Shown: piece by piece, positions 33,956 through 43,924 of the stretch
Layout: each line of letters begins with the position of its first letter
Position numbering within the stretch: the stretch's first letter is position 1
From: Ctenosaura bakeri
Lineage: Eukaryota; Chordata; Lepidosauria; Squamata; Iguanidae
Assembly (NCBI GenBank): GCA_948474755.1
Contig: CAOLHI010000422.1
Location: 558,001 to 622,000, forward strand
DNA: 64,000 nt
Direction: 5' to 3'
Made by a program: the position numbers and the translations under genes
The notes under the pieces: generated by a model
What the model was told of the DNA's origin: nothing
The model's input: only the letters and a program-made list of their open reading frames with translations
Database searches by the model: none

Positions 33956-35300
33956 TTGTATCATTCTCAATCCCAGTTCCTTGGTGCTGCTCCAACTAGT
34001 ATTTGTAGCTTTCTCTCTGTCATTTCATCTGTTTCACTCAGTTATTCTAATATTGCAAGGTGGGGACAACTGTGGAAGGCTAGGAGACTCCATTCCTGCA
34101 AAAGATAAAATAAAATATTTTTTTTAAATGATCCACAAAATTCTATAGGGGATATAGGAACGTTTTTATCATGTTTTAGGGCCTTTGGGGTCCAGGAGAG
34201 GCCTTTTTTAAACAATAGGAAATAAGCACAAGCCATTTCTTGTTCATTTCCTGTTTCAGAAAAGGCCTATCCCAGTCCTGAATTGGCCCAAGCAGACTGC
34301 AAAATGTGGTGGAAATCTGTCCCAAACCCCTAGTTGGCATTTGGAGCATTTCAGGCCAAACTTTGTGTTTTTTTGTAAAACTGCAAAAATGATTGCAGCA
34401 TGGGGGGAAGAGAGTCTCCAAACATGGTGGAAATGCCCTCCAGAAGCCCAGAGGGTATTTGCAGGCATTCTGGAGCATTTTTTTTTAATCCTTGGAAGAC
34501 CTTGAAACCACAAAAATGACCTGGGGCACCTGTGGACTGTGGCAGTTGACCACCCCTGCTCTAATGATTGGGCTATTGCATAACTTCTTATTTTTCCACC
34601 AGGCTCCAAGATTGCATTGTGACATTGTAATTCTTTAATGGTAATGTGATTTGCTTCCCAATTTTCATTTCAATTGCATCTGTTCCTCCCACTGGGCATG
34701 ATTAGTGTCAACATGTAACCAAATGCGATGAAACATTTTACTAGCTCTGATGCCAGCTCCGGTGTTCCCTTCAGGAAGGGAATTTGGGCAGAAAACCAAG
34801 GTTCATGGATTATAAGAGAATGTAGTATGTAAGATTGTACTGCATCTTAACAGCTTACAAGATATATATATTAATCTACAGTATCTGGACTTTATGGAGT
34901 GAATTGTAGCATCCTGTTTTGGATCCTTGAACGTTGTCACTGAGTTGTATAATATATCTGTACCATACATACTCATTTTTCACTTGCAGTAATCCTATGC
35001 TCATTTCACTGGAAGAAGACTGAACGGCATCTACTTCTGTGTAGACAGGGAGTGTGTATTGTACTGTTATTGTGCTCTTAAACTTTCCTAGATTTTGCCA
35101 CAATGGAGAAAGGCAAAAAAAAAAAAATTGGTCAAGTACCTCTTTTTCTCTTGTCTGTATCTTTCTATACATGTTAACAGAGCCAGTTGAATGTTAATTA
35201 TCCATTTCTGAATGTGATACTGGGTACACTGTAATCTTGTTGTAAAGTTAATGGCATAATAGTACATTAGAAAAAAATGGTGATTAGATTATGGGGCTTT
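33956..35300. other. Intron sequence, possible old repeat at 34150-34570
   Basis: The 34150-34570 part (purine-rich phrases such as 'gcaaaaatgattgcagcatggggggaa') resembles the style of an old interspersed repeat, but I cannot name it. The rest is unique. Confidence 0.35.
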
Positions 35301-35385
35301 ATTTAGTCTGCTAGTAGCCTTGAATCCCATTTTGGGGGGAAGGCGAGACATAAATTCAATAAATAATAAATAAATAAAATAGATC
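35300..35385 (+). repeat. L2-like LINE tail
   Basis: GCCTTGAATCCCATTTTGGGGGGAAGG, then a CGAGACATAAATTCAATAAATAAT-type end, is the usual 3' end of L2-related LINEs in reptiles (a 'gccttgagtccc...aaaggcgggatataaat' pattern). Confidence 0.6.
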
Positions 35386-35650
35386 CTTCTGTAATTCTTA
35401 TCCAGTTTTGCTTTAGACATTCATATAAAAGGTAATATCATTCTATTTTAATTTTTTATTGGTTAACAAAGCATGTTTTTGTTAAAAATCATGTTGAAGC
35501 TACATTATGAAATGGTATTAAAATTTGGCTTAAACTGTCTAATTCAGTGTAGCTGTTATAGAGCAGTTCTTCTCAGAGGCTAGCATGCTGTTTGTGCATA
35601 GCATCCTCCTCAGTGGTGGAGGTTTGGCGGCTGATCTGGAAGTGTAAGTA

Positions 35651-35872
35651 CAGTGGGCCTTCCATATGTGTGGGGGGTTCTGTTCCAGAAAAGCCAGTGA
35701 ATAGCCAAATTGTTGAATGCTTGTGTCCCATTATATTCAGTGGCAGAAACATGTGCACGGATGCTTCAGAGTATCTGCATGCACACTGCCACCATTTTAA
35801 GTATAGGGACATGATGCTTCACGCGAGTTGGAAATTTTACATTCAGAGGTTGCGAGTGAGGAGGGCCCACTA
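35651..35872. mobile_element. Tc1/mariner (Tigger-like) MITE
   Basis: The left end CAGTGGGCCTTCC and the right end GGAGGGCCCACTA form inverted termini of about 13 bp with one or two mismatches, flanked on each side by TA (35649-35650, 35873-35874). The 222-bp length, lack of a transposase and TA duplication fit a non-autonomous mariner-type element. Confidence 0.65.
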
Positions 35873-35958
35873 TACTTTTCAGAATCCTATAATTACATTA
35901 TTTATTTATTTTAAAATAATCTTTATTAGTTTAATCTGTACAAAAAGGAAAAAAAGAA

Positions 35959-36197
35959 AGCCCTGGTGGCACAGTGGCTAAATGCCAGTACTGCAAGCCA
36001 CAAGGTTGTAAGTTCGATCTTGCCCGGCTCCAAGGTTGACTCAGCCTTCCATCCTTTCGCAGGTCGGTAAAATGAGTACCCAGCTTGTTGGGGGCATGTA
36101 TAGAAAAATGTTTCGAAATACATGCTATTTGTAAGTTGTTCGCCACCTCGATCCATATGGAGAGGCGGGATACAAATAAATAAATAAATAAATAAAA
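35959..36197 (+). mobile_element. Sauria-type tRNA SINE
   Basis: The tRNA-like head reads GCCCTGGTGGCACAGTGGCT (A-box region), with GTTCGATC about 30 nt downstream (B-box). The body is AGGTTGACTCAGCCTTCCAT, then GTAAAATGAGTACCCAGCTTG, the typical Sauria SINE order, ending in a BovB-like tail. It finishes with (AAAT)n. This SINE class is characteristic of squamates and is the best single taxonomic marker in the window. Confidence 0.88.
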
Positions 36198-36579
36198 AAG
36201 ATTGTCAAAAACAGCAATAGCAATAACAACATATATCTAAGTAATATAAAAAGTGGTAAAAGATAAGAGATATGCAAAGTAAGAGGAACAGAATGTCATG
36301 ACCTTAGAATACCCACCCAATCTTATTAATATATACATATAATATATATTAAGACATATTAACATTATATAAGAGAAAGAAAGAAAGAGAAAAGGAAAAG
36401 ACATAAGAAAATACTAACAAGTAACATTTAAGTTCTTTTCAGACTTTTTCATCAGTTGGTTTTAAATCCAATTCTATTTCCATACCTCTTCCTAATAGAA
36501 ATATAGATATAAATATAAATATAGATTTAAATATTCTAGACATAATGACTATAACTATTTTTTTAAAAATCTATTTGTC

Positions 36580-36910
36580 TTATATTCTGCCTTTCTGTCA
36601 GGACTAGGACTCAGACCAACTTACAACAAAATTAGAGCAGGCACAAATAGAAATAGATAACAGCAAGAACAGGTTTTTAAAAAGTAGAAAAGGCTATAAT
36701 GCAAAATACACTGAAGCAAATTTAGTATTAAAACAATATAAAATTGAAAATAATTTTAAAATATATTTAAAAACACACTCCTAGCATCAGTCTGTTAAAA
36801 GCCCCTTTTCCAATAGCCAGTCAATTATCAAAAGCCCTTCTGAACAGAGGACAAGGAGCAAGCCAGCCTAGCCTCCCTTGGAGGGGAGTTCTGAAACCTG
36901 AGAGCAACCA
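36580..36910 (-). repeat. L2-like LINE 3' fragment, eroded
   Basis: The minus strand carries a GAACTCCCCTCCAAGGGAGG-like segment and ends near the complement of 'ctgcctttctgtcaggact', with an A-rich middle. It is similar in order to the + strand copies at 38170 and 38985. Confidence 0.45.
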
Positions 36911-37128
36911 TTGAAGAGGTTTTCCTTTGTAATATATCATGATATGGTGGGACATTGCAACGAAATAAATTACTAGCCATAGATTTGGCGGGGGGGCAAT
37001 CATAGATGGTGGCAGGATGCATAACCCCAATGATTACATTGTCTTTGGAAACATATTAATCATCAATGTACAAGAATAGGTATGGAGAGGTGCAGGTAAC
37101 AAATTAATTAATTTATTTTTATTTTTAT

Positions 37129-37860
37129 TAATTATTATTTTCTGAAGGTAAACAGTTTGGGATTTGCAAGAACGAACTACATTTTTCAGTAATATTTCAA
37201 TGTCCTTCATTTTTAAGATATGGCAGTTTACCTTCATTTCGATCAGTGGGAATTAATTTAATTAATTAAGTTATCTGTACACTGCAGTGCGACTGACTGT
37301 AGTCTGCTTGATATCGCTTGCTCATTTTAAAGTGTCCAGATTCCATTTTGAGTATGCAAAGCTGGTTAGTCCAATTTCGTGTTGGTTGTTTTGCTATATT
37401 GTTATGTCTCTCACCTAGGCAACAACTGGAGTGAACTTGTCAGACACCCTTGAAGAGCCGTCAGGCAGAAATTTCCTAACTATAAGAATCAGTCTTCATT
37501 AACGTAAAGAATGGAAATGAGTATGTTTCCCTGAGTGTCTTTTCCCCAAACAAATCTGCTTGTCATCTCAAAGATTTTGTAAAGTATTAACTGGTTTTTG
37601 TCCCACCCTTGGCTTGGGTAAACACCCTTTCTTCTGTGCTGAAAGATCATTCAAAAAAGCTGGTTCTTTACATCTTTACTCTTTTTGACGCTTATTGATA
37701 TCTAACGGCCAGTATGTCCAGGGTTTATCTTTCTGGAGTCATTTTGGAGATACTAAAATGGCTTAACTAAGCTGTTTTAGAAAAAGGAAAAAAAATGATC
37801 TGCGTGCTTACCTGCCTTCCTTCCTGTTCAAGCAAGGAAGCAAAAATTTAATGACCTCCT
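37129..37860. other. Intron sequence without recognised features
   Basis: Unique AT-rich DNA, with a run of TTAATTAAT near 37100-37130 and 37250-37270. Confidence 0.5.
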
Positions 37861-37878
37861 GGATTAAAACACATTATA

Positions 37879-37970
37879 CAGTTGGTGCTCCACATTCACT
37901 AAGGTTAGGGGTGCAAGACTCTCAAAAAGTGGAAAAATTGCAAATATCAAAATGTTTGTGTGTCTGTGGG
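37879..37970. repeat. Left end of a Tigger-like MITE, partial
   Basis: After TA, the sequence CAGTTGGTGCTCCACATTCA followed by 'aggttaggggtgcaagact' resembles one end of a mariner-type MITE. I did not find a matching right end. Confidence 0.35.
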
Positions 37971-38169
37971 AAGGGGCCACAGCATGGAGGAGAGGAGGCA
38001 AGGGGTTGAGGAAGCACACAAATAATAAAATCTGTGAAAGGCAAACTCGCAAATGTGAGAGACTGACTGTCCTTATCTCAGCATGTACACTTTGTCCTGG
38101 TTTATATGCTGATAAAAGGATTTCCCTTTTCCCACCACTGCACATCTGGCACATCTGCAGGGGGCATGT

Positions 38170-38530
38170 GAGAGGGCCTTCTTGGTGACCACTCCCAGGC
38201 TGTAGCACTCCTTCCCACAGGAGACCAGGCCTGTCCTCTCTTTGTTCTCCTTTTGTTGGCAGGCAAGGAGCTTTTTATTTGGACAGGCTTTGGGCTATTA
38301 GCTGGTAGCTATGCAAGGCTCTTTTGTTGGAAGAGAGTGTTCCACTTTTTTTATTCTCTGTTGTGTTTTAACTGCTTTTAATCTGTTTTAGTGATATTTT
38401 TAATAGGATAGTTTAAATTTTCTTAAATGTTTTAGTGATTATTGCTTTTTAATTGTATTTTGTTTTAATCAGTATTCTGAGCTGCCTTGACTCCCATATT
38501 AGAAGAAAGGCAAAATATTAAATGAATGAA
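38170..38530 (+). repeat. L2-like LINE 3' end
   Basis: The region starts with GAGAGGGCCTTCTTGGTG and CCCAGGCTGTAGCACTCCTT, which encode the conserved end of an L2-like ORF2 in degraded form. It continues through a T-rich 3' untranslated region and ends GAGCTGCCTTGACTCCC with a (GAAT)n-like tail. Confidence 0.6.
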
Positions 38531-38984
38531 TGAGGTTTTGATTTTTGTGTAACAGATCAACCAACTCCTGCCTAAATGGCTGGAAGACTTATTTATAATG
38601 GTGCAAAAGACTGCTGTGTTCAGGGTAGGGGAAAGAGAACTGGCTAAAAATACAAGGTTAGTAAAATGATTCAGCTTGGCTGTGGGTTCCCCACATGGGC
38701 TCTATAATGTTTTATTTAAAAATCTGCAGGGCTAATTATGTGCAATTGTTAACGGTTCCCAGATCACTTAGCTATCTGTGGGCAAATGAAGCATCTGATA
38801 GCTTTTCCTACAGTGAGTCAAATGAGAGCCACTCCTTTTTGTGTACTGGGAAAGCATTTCCAGAAAGCCATTTTGAAAATATTTAGAAACATTTATTATT
38901 TAAAATAGGGGTGAGGAAGCCTTAGCCTTCTGATATTTTTGGCATGGGACTTTGATACTTGAAGAAGTGTCCCTTTCCATACAT

Positions 38985-39387
38985 CTGCCTGAGGACTGAG
39001 TTGTGCTGAAGGGGCCCTCCTTTGTGTTCCACCAGTGGGGAAAATATGAAGTGTTAAGATGTGGGAAAATATCCTCTCCATTGTGGCACCCCTGTTGTGG
39101 AACACCCTGTCTTTGGGGTCTTAACTGATGCTGATGTTGACTTCATTTCTGCACCCAGTTAAAACATGGCCTTTTAGTTAAGTCTTTGGGGTCTAATGAG
39201 CTTATTCAGTTTGTATATGCTTTAACTTGTTTTTAATTATTGGGTAGTTTAATAAGTTTTTATACTGTAAATTACCTTTTACTGCTTTAAAATTTAAGTT
39301 GTTTAAATTGATTTTATTGTGTGCCACCCTGAGATCTTTGAATATAGGGCAGGAAGTACTAATAGTAACAACAACAACAACAACACA
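38985..39387 (+). repeat. L2-like LINE 3' end with (AAC)n tail
   Basis: The region has GTTGTGGAACACCCTGTC, a T-rich untranslated stretch, GTGCCACCCTGAGATCTTTG and a terminal AACAACAACAAC run. It is collinear with the 38170 copy but more diverged. Confidence 0.55.
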
Positions 39388-40175
39388 AAATACTGCCAGC
39401 TGTCTCTTACATGGATTGTGCTAGCTGAGGCTTCCAGGAGTTAACAGTCCAAAACATCTGATAGATAAACATTTCCCTTTTCCTAATTTAAATCCTGTAA
39501 AGAGCTCAATTATAGAGCAGTCATTGCAAGAAGATCTAACATGCCACATAAATTAATTCTGGTGGGTCTGGTTCTTCTACTTATTTTCTCTAACCAGGAA
39601 GAGGATGTTCTTGGCAAACTCTACCACGTGAAGGGTTTGTTGTCCTACCACATGTACAATTTTATGGAGCAAAGAAGATCAGCAAGATGAGGTCTTAAGT
39701 GTTCAGACTGGGTATAAGGGTCTACTTGGATTGTCTTTTTTTAATGTATTGCCCTTGTTGGGGTTGTGCTTGCACTTTACTAACTAAAGCTGGGTGTAGA
39801 ACACATTATTAATTTTCTATAATTTCTGGATTACGTCTTCATTAGACTAAGAGGTTGGCAGGAAACTGAAAACCTAGTTGATTGGGTTTTGTTTTTATTG
39901 TATGCCATCGAATCAGATTTGGTGGTGGCTGTATGAATGAGAGACTGCTGAGAAATCCATTTATTAAGAGCTTGATTTAAAATATAAATGTGTAAGGGAA
40001 GTTTAGCAATAAAAGCATTATAACTACATAAAGTTCAACAGTATGCTGTGGAGTATGTAAAGCATATTTGGAACAAGTTGATTTTGGGCTGTTTGTTCTA
40101 AAAGAAAAGAAATCTCTAAAACTATTTCTGCAATAAAGGAAAAGGCTTCAGCACGTACCTTTGAACTGCCAGTTA

Positions 40176-40351
40176 GGCCATTTCCGCACCAGACTGTAAT
40201 AGTGCTATTATTCCACTTTCAACATTCTATGGAATCCTGGGGTTTGCAGTTTAAGGAGGGGCTGACCCCTCCCTAAATTGCAAACCCCAGGATTCCATAG
40301 AATGTTGAAAGTGAAATAATAGCACTATTACAGTCTAGTGCGGAAATGGCC
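40176..40351. mobile_element. Foldback MITE, near-perfect 176-bp palindrome
   Basis: The two 86-bp halves are reverse complements with only a few mismatches and a 4-nt loop near 40262-40265. Termini are GGCCATTTCCGCAC on both arms. The element is flanked by TTA on each side (40173-40175 and 40352-40354), the 3-bp TWA duplication typical of PIF/Harbinger transposition. It has no coding capacity. As RNA it would fold into one long hairpin. Confidence 0.85.
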
Positions 40352-40354
40352 TTA

Positions 40355-41738
40355 GTCTTGCAGGCCTGATCGTGTTTAAGGACAGTCTCAGAGAAGACTA
40401 GTTGGTGATAAAAATGGTCATGTGAAAGATGATGATCATGTTAAAAACTATCATGTTAATTATGATCTTTTTCTGTCTGTTGCAAGTCTGCAGTAATTTT
40501 TAAATACCTCAAGTAACAGAAATAACTTATCTTCTTTAATACTGGCAAGTTTTTAAAAGTAGTCTTTATTTTGACTTCTCTTAGCTCATTCAGCCATGTA
40601 AGCATTAAGGATGGCTTCTGCAAAAGCCCAACTACAATATAAAGTTGTACTACTATTTATTATTAAAAAACGTATTTGTTTTTGAGGCGTGAGCAAGAAA
40701 TATCCCAATAAGCTGTGCCTAGGAGTATAGCCTCTTAGAAACAGGTACTTTCAAATCTTAAGTGTGTCCATTTTCATCACACTGAGAACTGTGTTATTAT
40801 GGCTTACAACAACAGAACAACTGTGTTAAATGGTTCTACTGCGCAACTATTGAGAATATACTTTTTCCTTTGTATCTACCAACTGAATAACAATGCACTT
40901 AGAAAAGGTCAAGATATGTGAGCTTGCTTGTTCTATTTTTATGCATTTTTGTAGGACAGAGATCAAATTGCTGCAAAGTGTTACTGTGAGTGGGAATCTA
41001 CTATTTGGATTTTGTGGGAATTATGGCTTCAACTTCCAAGGCCTTCCATAGTCCATAAAGTCTTTGCACTGTCTTTTTTGTTTTCAGCTCATCTTTTATT
41101 TATCATCCACCTACAAGCCACTTGCTCTTGATCACATAATTTTCAGGCTTTTTGACACTTCAATGTGATGCATATACACAGTTCTCAATAGTGGATGATT
41201 TTTAATCTTCTCAGTGACAATAAATCTGCCACATTCCCAAGCAGTGACATATACTTCTTGATATTTTTGATCCTGTTTTACCCATTTCAGTGATCGCTTG
41301 ATTTAAGAGGGTAAATATAACATCCATTGTTGTTGGTAATATTGAGACATCGAACTACTGTTCTAGTGCACTTGGCCATTTCCTTTTAGCTAATCTTCTC
41401 AGTTTGCTTATTGGAAGCATTTAAAATGTTGACAACATGACTTTTTCCCTCCTCTGTCCCCTGTGAATAAATATGGAAACTCCACTAAATTCTTAGGATA
41501 CATTTTAGTTGATGGGTTATAAAACAGTGCTAGTCAAGAAGCTCCAGTGACTGCCACCAACTGGTTTCCATATTTTTTTCTGGGAATAGCAAATATATTT
41601 CTAGATGCCAATTATGTAGCCAGACAGGTAGTATTCATGTACAATAGAGGTATCATATGGTTCAGAGAAAGCCGAAGGTTTGCAGAAGTATAAGAAATCT
41701 TTATAAAATGAGATTTACAAAAATGTACCAATGAAGAC
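40355..41738. other. Intron sequence without recognised features
   Basis: Unique AT-rich DNA between two MITEs. Confidence 0.5.
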
Positions 41739-41741
41739 TGA

Positions 41742-42226
41742 GGCCCTTTCCACACGCGGGCGGGGAAACGGGGAAAGCCACGCCAAAACGGGGCTTACCT
41801 TGTTCCGTCGCCACGCGGAGCAGCACATTTCGCTGTTCCACACGCCGCAGCGTCCCGCGGCATCCTTGGTGCCCAGCAGCGCCCAAAATGGCAGATTTTG
41901 ACTGACGGAGACTCTCCACCAATCGGAGAAGCCCGCCAGCCGGAAATCCCGCCCCCTGCCTGATCTGCAGGGACGCCCTTTCGTGCGTCCGTAAATCCAC
42001 ACGGGCGCTGCGACGGGGTTGGACGGGGCTGGACGCCCCGTACCTTTGAAAAACCACATAAAATGTGGTTTTTCAAAAGCACGCGGTGCCACCACTTGCG
42101 GGCGCCAAACCACGGATTGCGGTGTGGAATTACTCAAGAGTAATCCACCCCAATTCGCATAATGGTGTAGACGACCTCTGTGGAGGTCGATCTACACCGC
42201 TTTTTTAAGTCCGTGTGGAAAGGACC
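41742..42226 (-). mobile_element. CpG-rich MITE, copy 1
   Basis: The termini GGCCCTTTCCACACG and CGTGTGGAAAGGACC are inverted with one mismatch, flanked by TGA on both sides (41739-41741, 42227-42229). Length is 485 bp. It is much more GC- and CpG-rich than its surroundings. Relative to copy 2 it is in the opposite orientation. Near its right end GTGTAGACGACCTCT and GGAGGTCGATCTACAC form a second, subterminal hairpin. The terminus and 3-bp duplication suggest a PIF/Harbinger-type origin. No transposase is present. Confidence 0.75.
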
Positions 42227-43427
42227 TGAGTCTACTTTGCGGTCATAGAATGCCTATAGTTAATAGAACAGAAAACTTGGGGAGAGGGGATGGAATAGAA
42301 TATCTTGAGAGAGAGCAAGGCTGGCTACTTGAATACAAATGTTCCACATTGCATATCTTAGGTATGGAACCCAGGATGTTAAAATATATATTTAAAAAGC
42401 AAGGGTATGTGAATAGGAGTAGGCTGTAATAACAGTGACTCTCATTAAAGTAAACAGAACACTGTGCCTAATACTGTGGGGAAGAGGAAAAGCACTTTTG
42501 TCAAGATACTCCCCCCCCCTGCTGCCTCCAGAAGCCCTAGCAACCTACAGGCTAAACTTTTGCTTTAGCTTTTTTTAATGCTAGATAATTTTATCAGAAT
42601 TTAAATAAACTTGAACATACGCTTACAACGAATGATTTTACTGGACAGTCCAATTACGATAATATCACCTTCATTTTGTGGAGACTGAGGAAATTCAAGG
42701 AGTCAATATCTGACCTTCTAAACATTCTGATGAAAGATTGCTCTTAGGTGGAAACTGACAGCTATCAATTATAAAATACTGAATTAAAGATATTCCGTGA
42801 GCAGTGCTTGCACTTACTTCAATTGTAATTTATTTATACAATTATAAGAGGAATATTCTCTTCTGAATCTACATCTTTATTTTTTGCATAAGGTAAAATA
42901 TGGTTCTTTGGATGTCTAGTATTCCTGTCTCAGTATTTGATGTTTATCAATCTCTTTTAAAACAAATTACAGTGTGTCCTCTTCTGGTGCAGCCTCTGCA
43001 CATACAAATGTGAGGTTGCACAAATCTCTCTCATTATATTGATAGGCATAACAGGTACGTGCTTGCCCACATTGCTTCCATAGGACGTGTTTTTTTGTTT
43101 TACACATGGGTTTTTTAAAAAAAATCAATCACAATCTCTTACAGAACCCCAGCAACCTTTTGTAGAACCCTGGTTGAGAAACCCTCGTGGCTGACTGAGA
43201 GAATCATGCTCCCTCAAGGGCAACTGTGACTGATACAAAATGTGAGGAATGTTTAAACACTCAACATCATACAAATCAGTGGAAACTGAATGATCATTAA
43301 CAGTGGTTAACAATTCTCTTAAGCTTTATTTGATCTTATTGCTAGTTTATATTGTAAATATAATAGTTGGAATAGACGTGCATAGAATAGACAGTGAAAT
43401 CAGTGAGACAAATTAGTCAAGAGCATG

Positions 43428-43632
43428 ATCATTATGTTATAACATTGTATTCCACTTTTAACAATCATGTCAACATACAATGGGATCCTGGGATTAGTGA
43501 TTAGGGGAGGAGCATTTAGAATTCTCAGCCAGAGAGCTCTTGGGCCTCAGTGAACTACACATCTCAGAATCAACATCATTTTACTGTGGAATTTACAGTG
43601 GAATACAATGCTCTTAACCATATAGTGCAAGG
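43428..43632. repeat. Eroded palindromic MITE
   Basis: The left part 'ttgtattccacttttaaca...caatgggatcctgggatt' and the right part 'acacatctcagaatc...tggaatacaatgctct' are imperfect inverted copies, with internal wording close to the 40176 foldback (ATTCCACTTT, GATCCTGGG). It is likely an older relative of that element. Confidence 0.5.
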
Positions 43633-43790
43633 TTCTAATATGAAGCCCCATAAATTTAAACATGGCTAAGAGTGGCTCCAACCCAATATCTCTTAGACAG
43701 AATTGTGAAATTTAAGCTGATGTATTCTTTGCATATCCTCAGACCTAAATGCACTTTGATCTTATGAAATGCATAGTATTTGCAATATTC

Positions 43791-43840
43791 ACACAAACAC
43801 ACACACACACACACATATATACATACACATATACATATAT
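43791..43840. repeat. (CA)n/(TA)n dinucleotide tract
   Basis: CACACA units run into ATATACATACACATATACATAT. Confidence 0.9.
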
Positions 43841-43924
43841 ACTTACTATGTATGATGTTTCTGTTGTAAGCATGAACAAAACCTTTACGAAAAAGAACCA
43901 ATTTGTTCCTCAGTTACATTAAAT

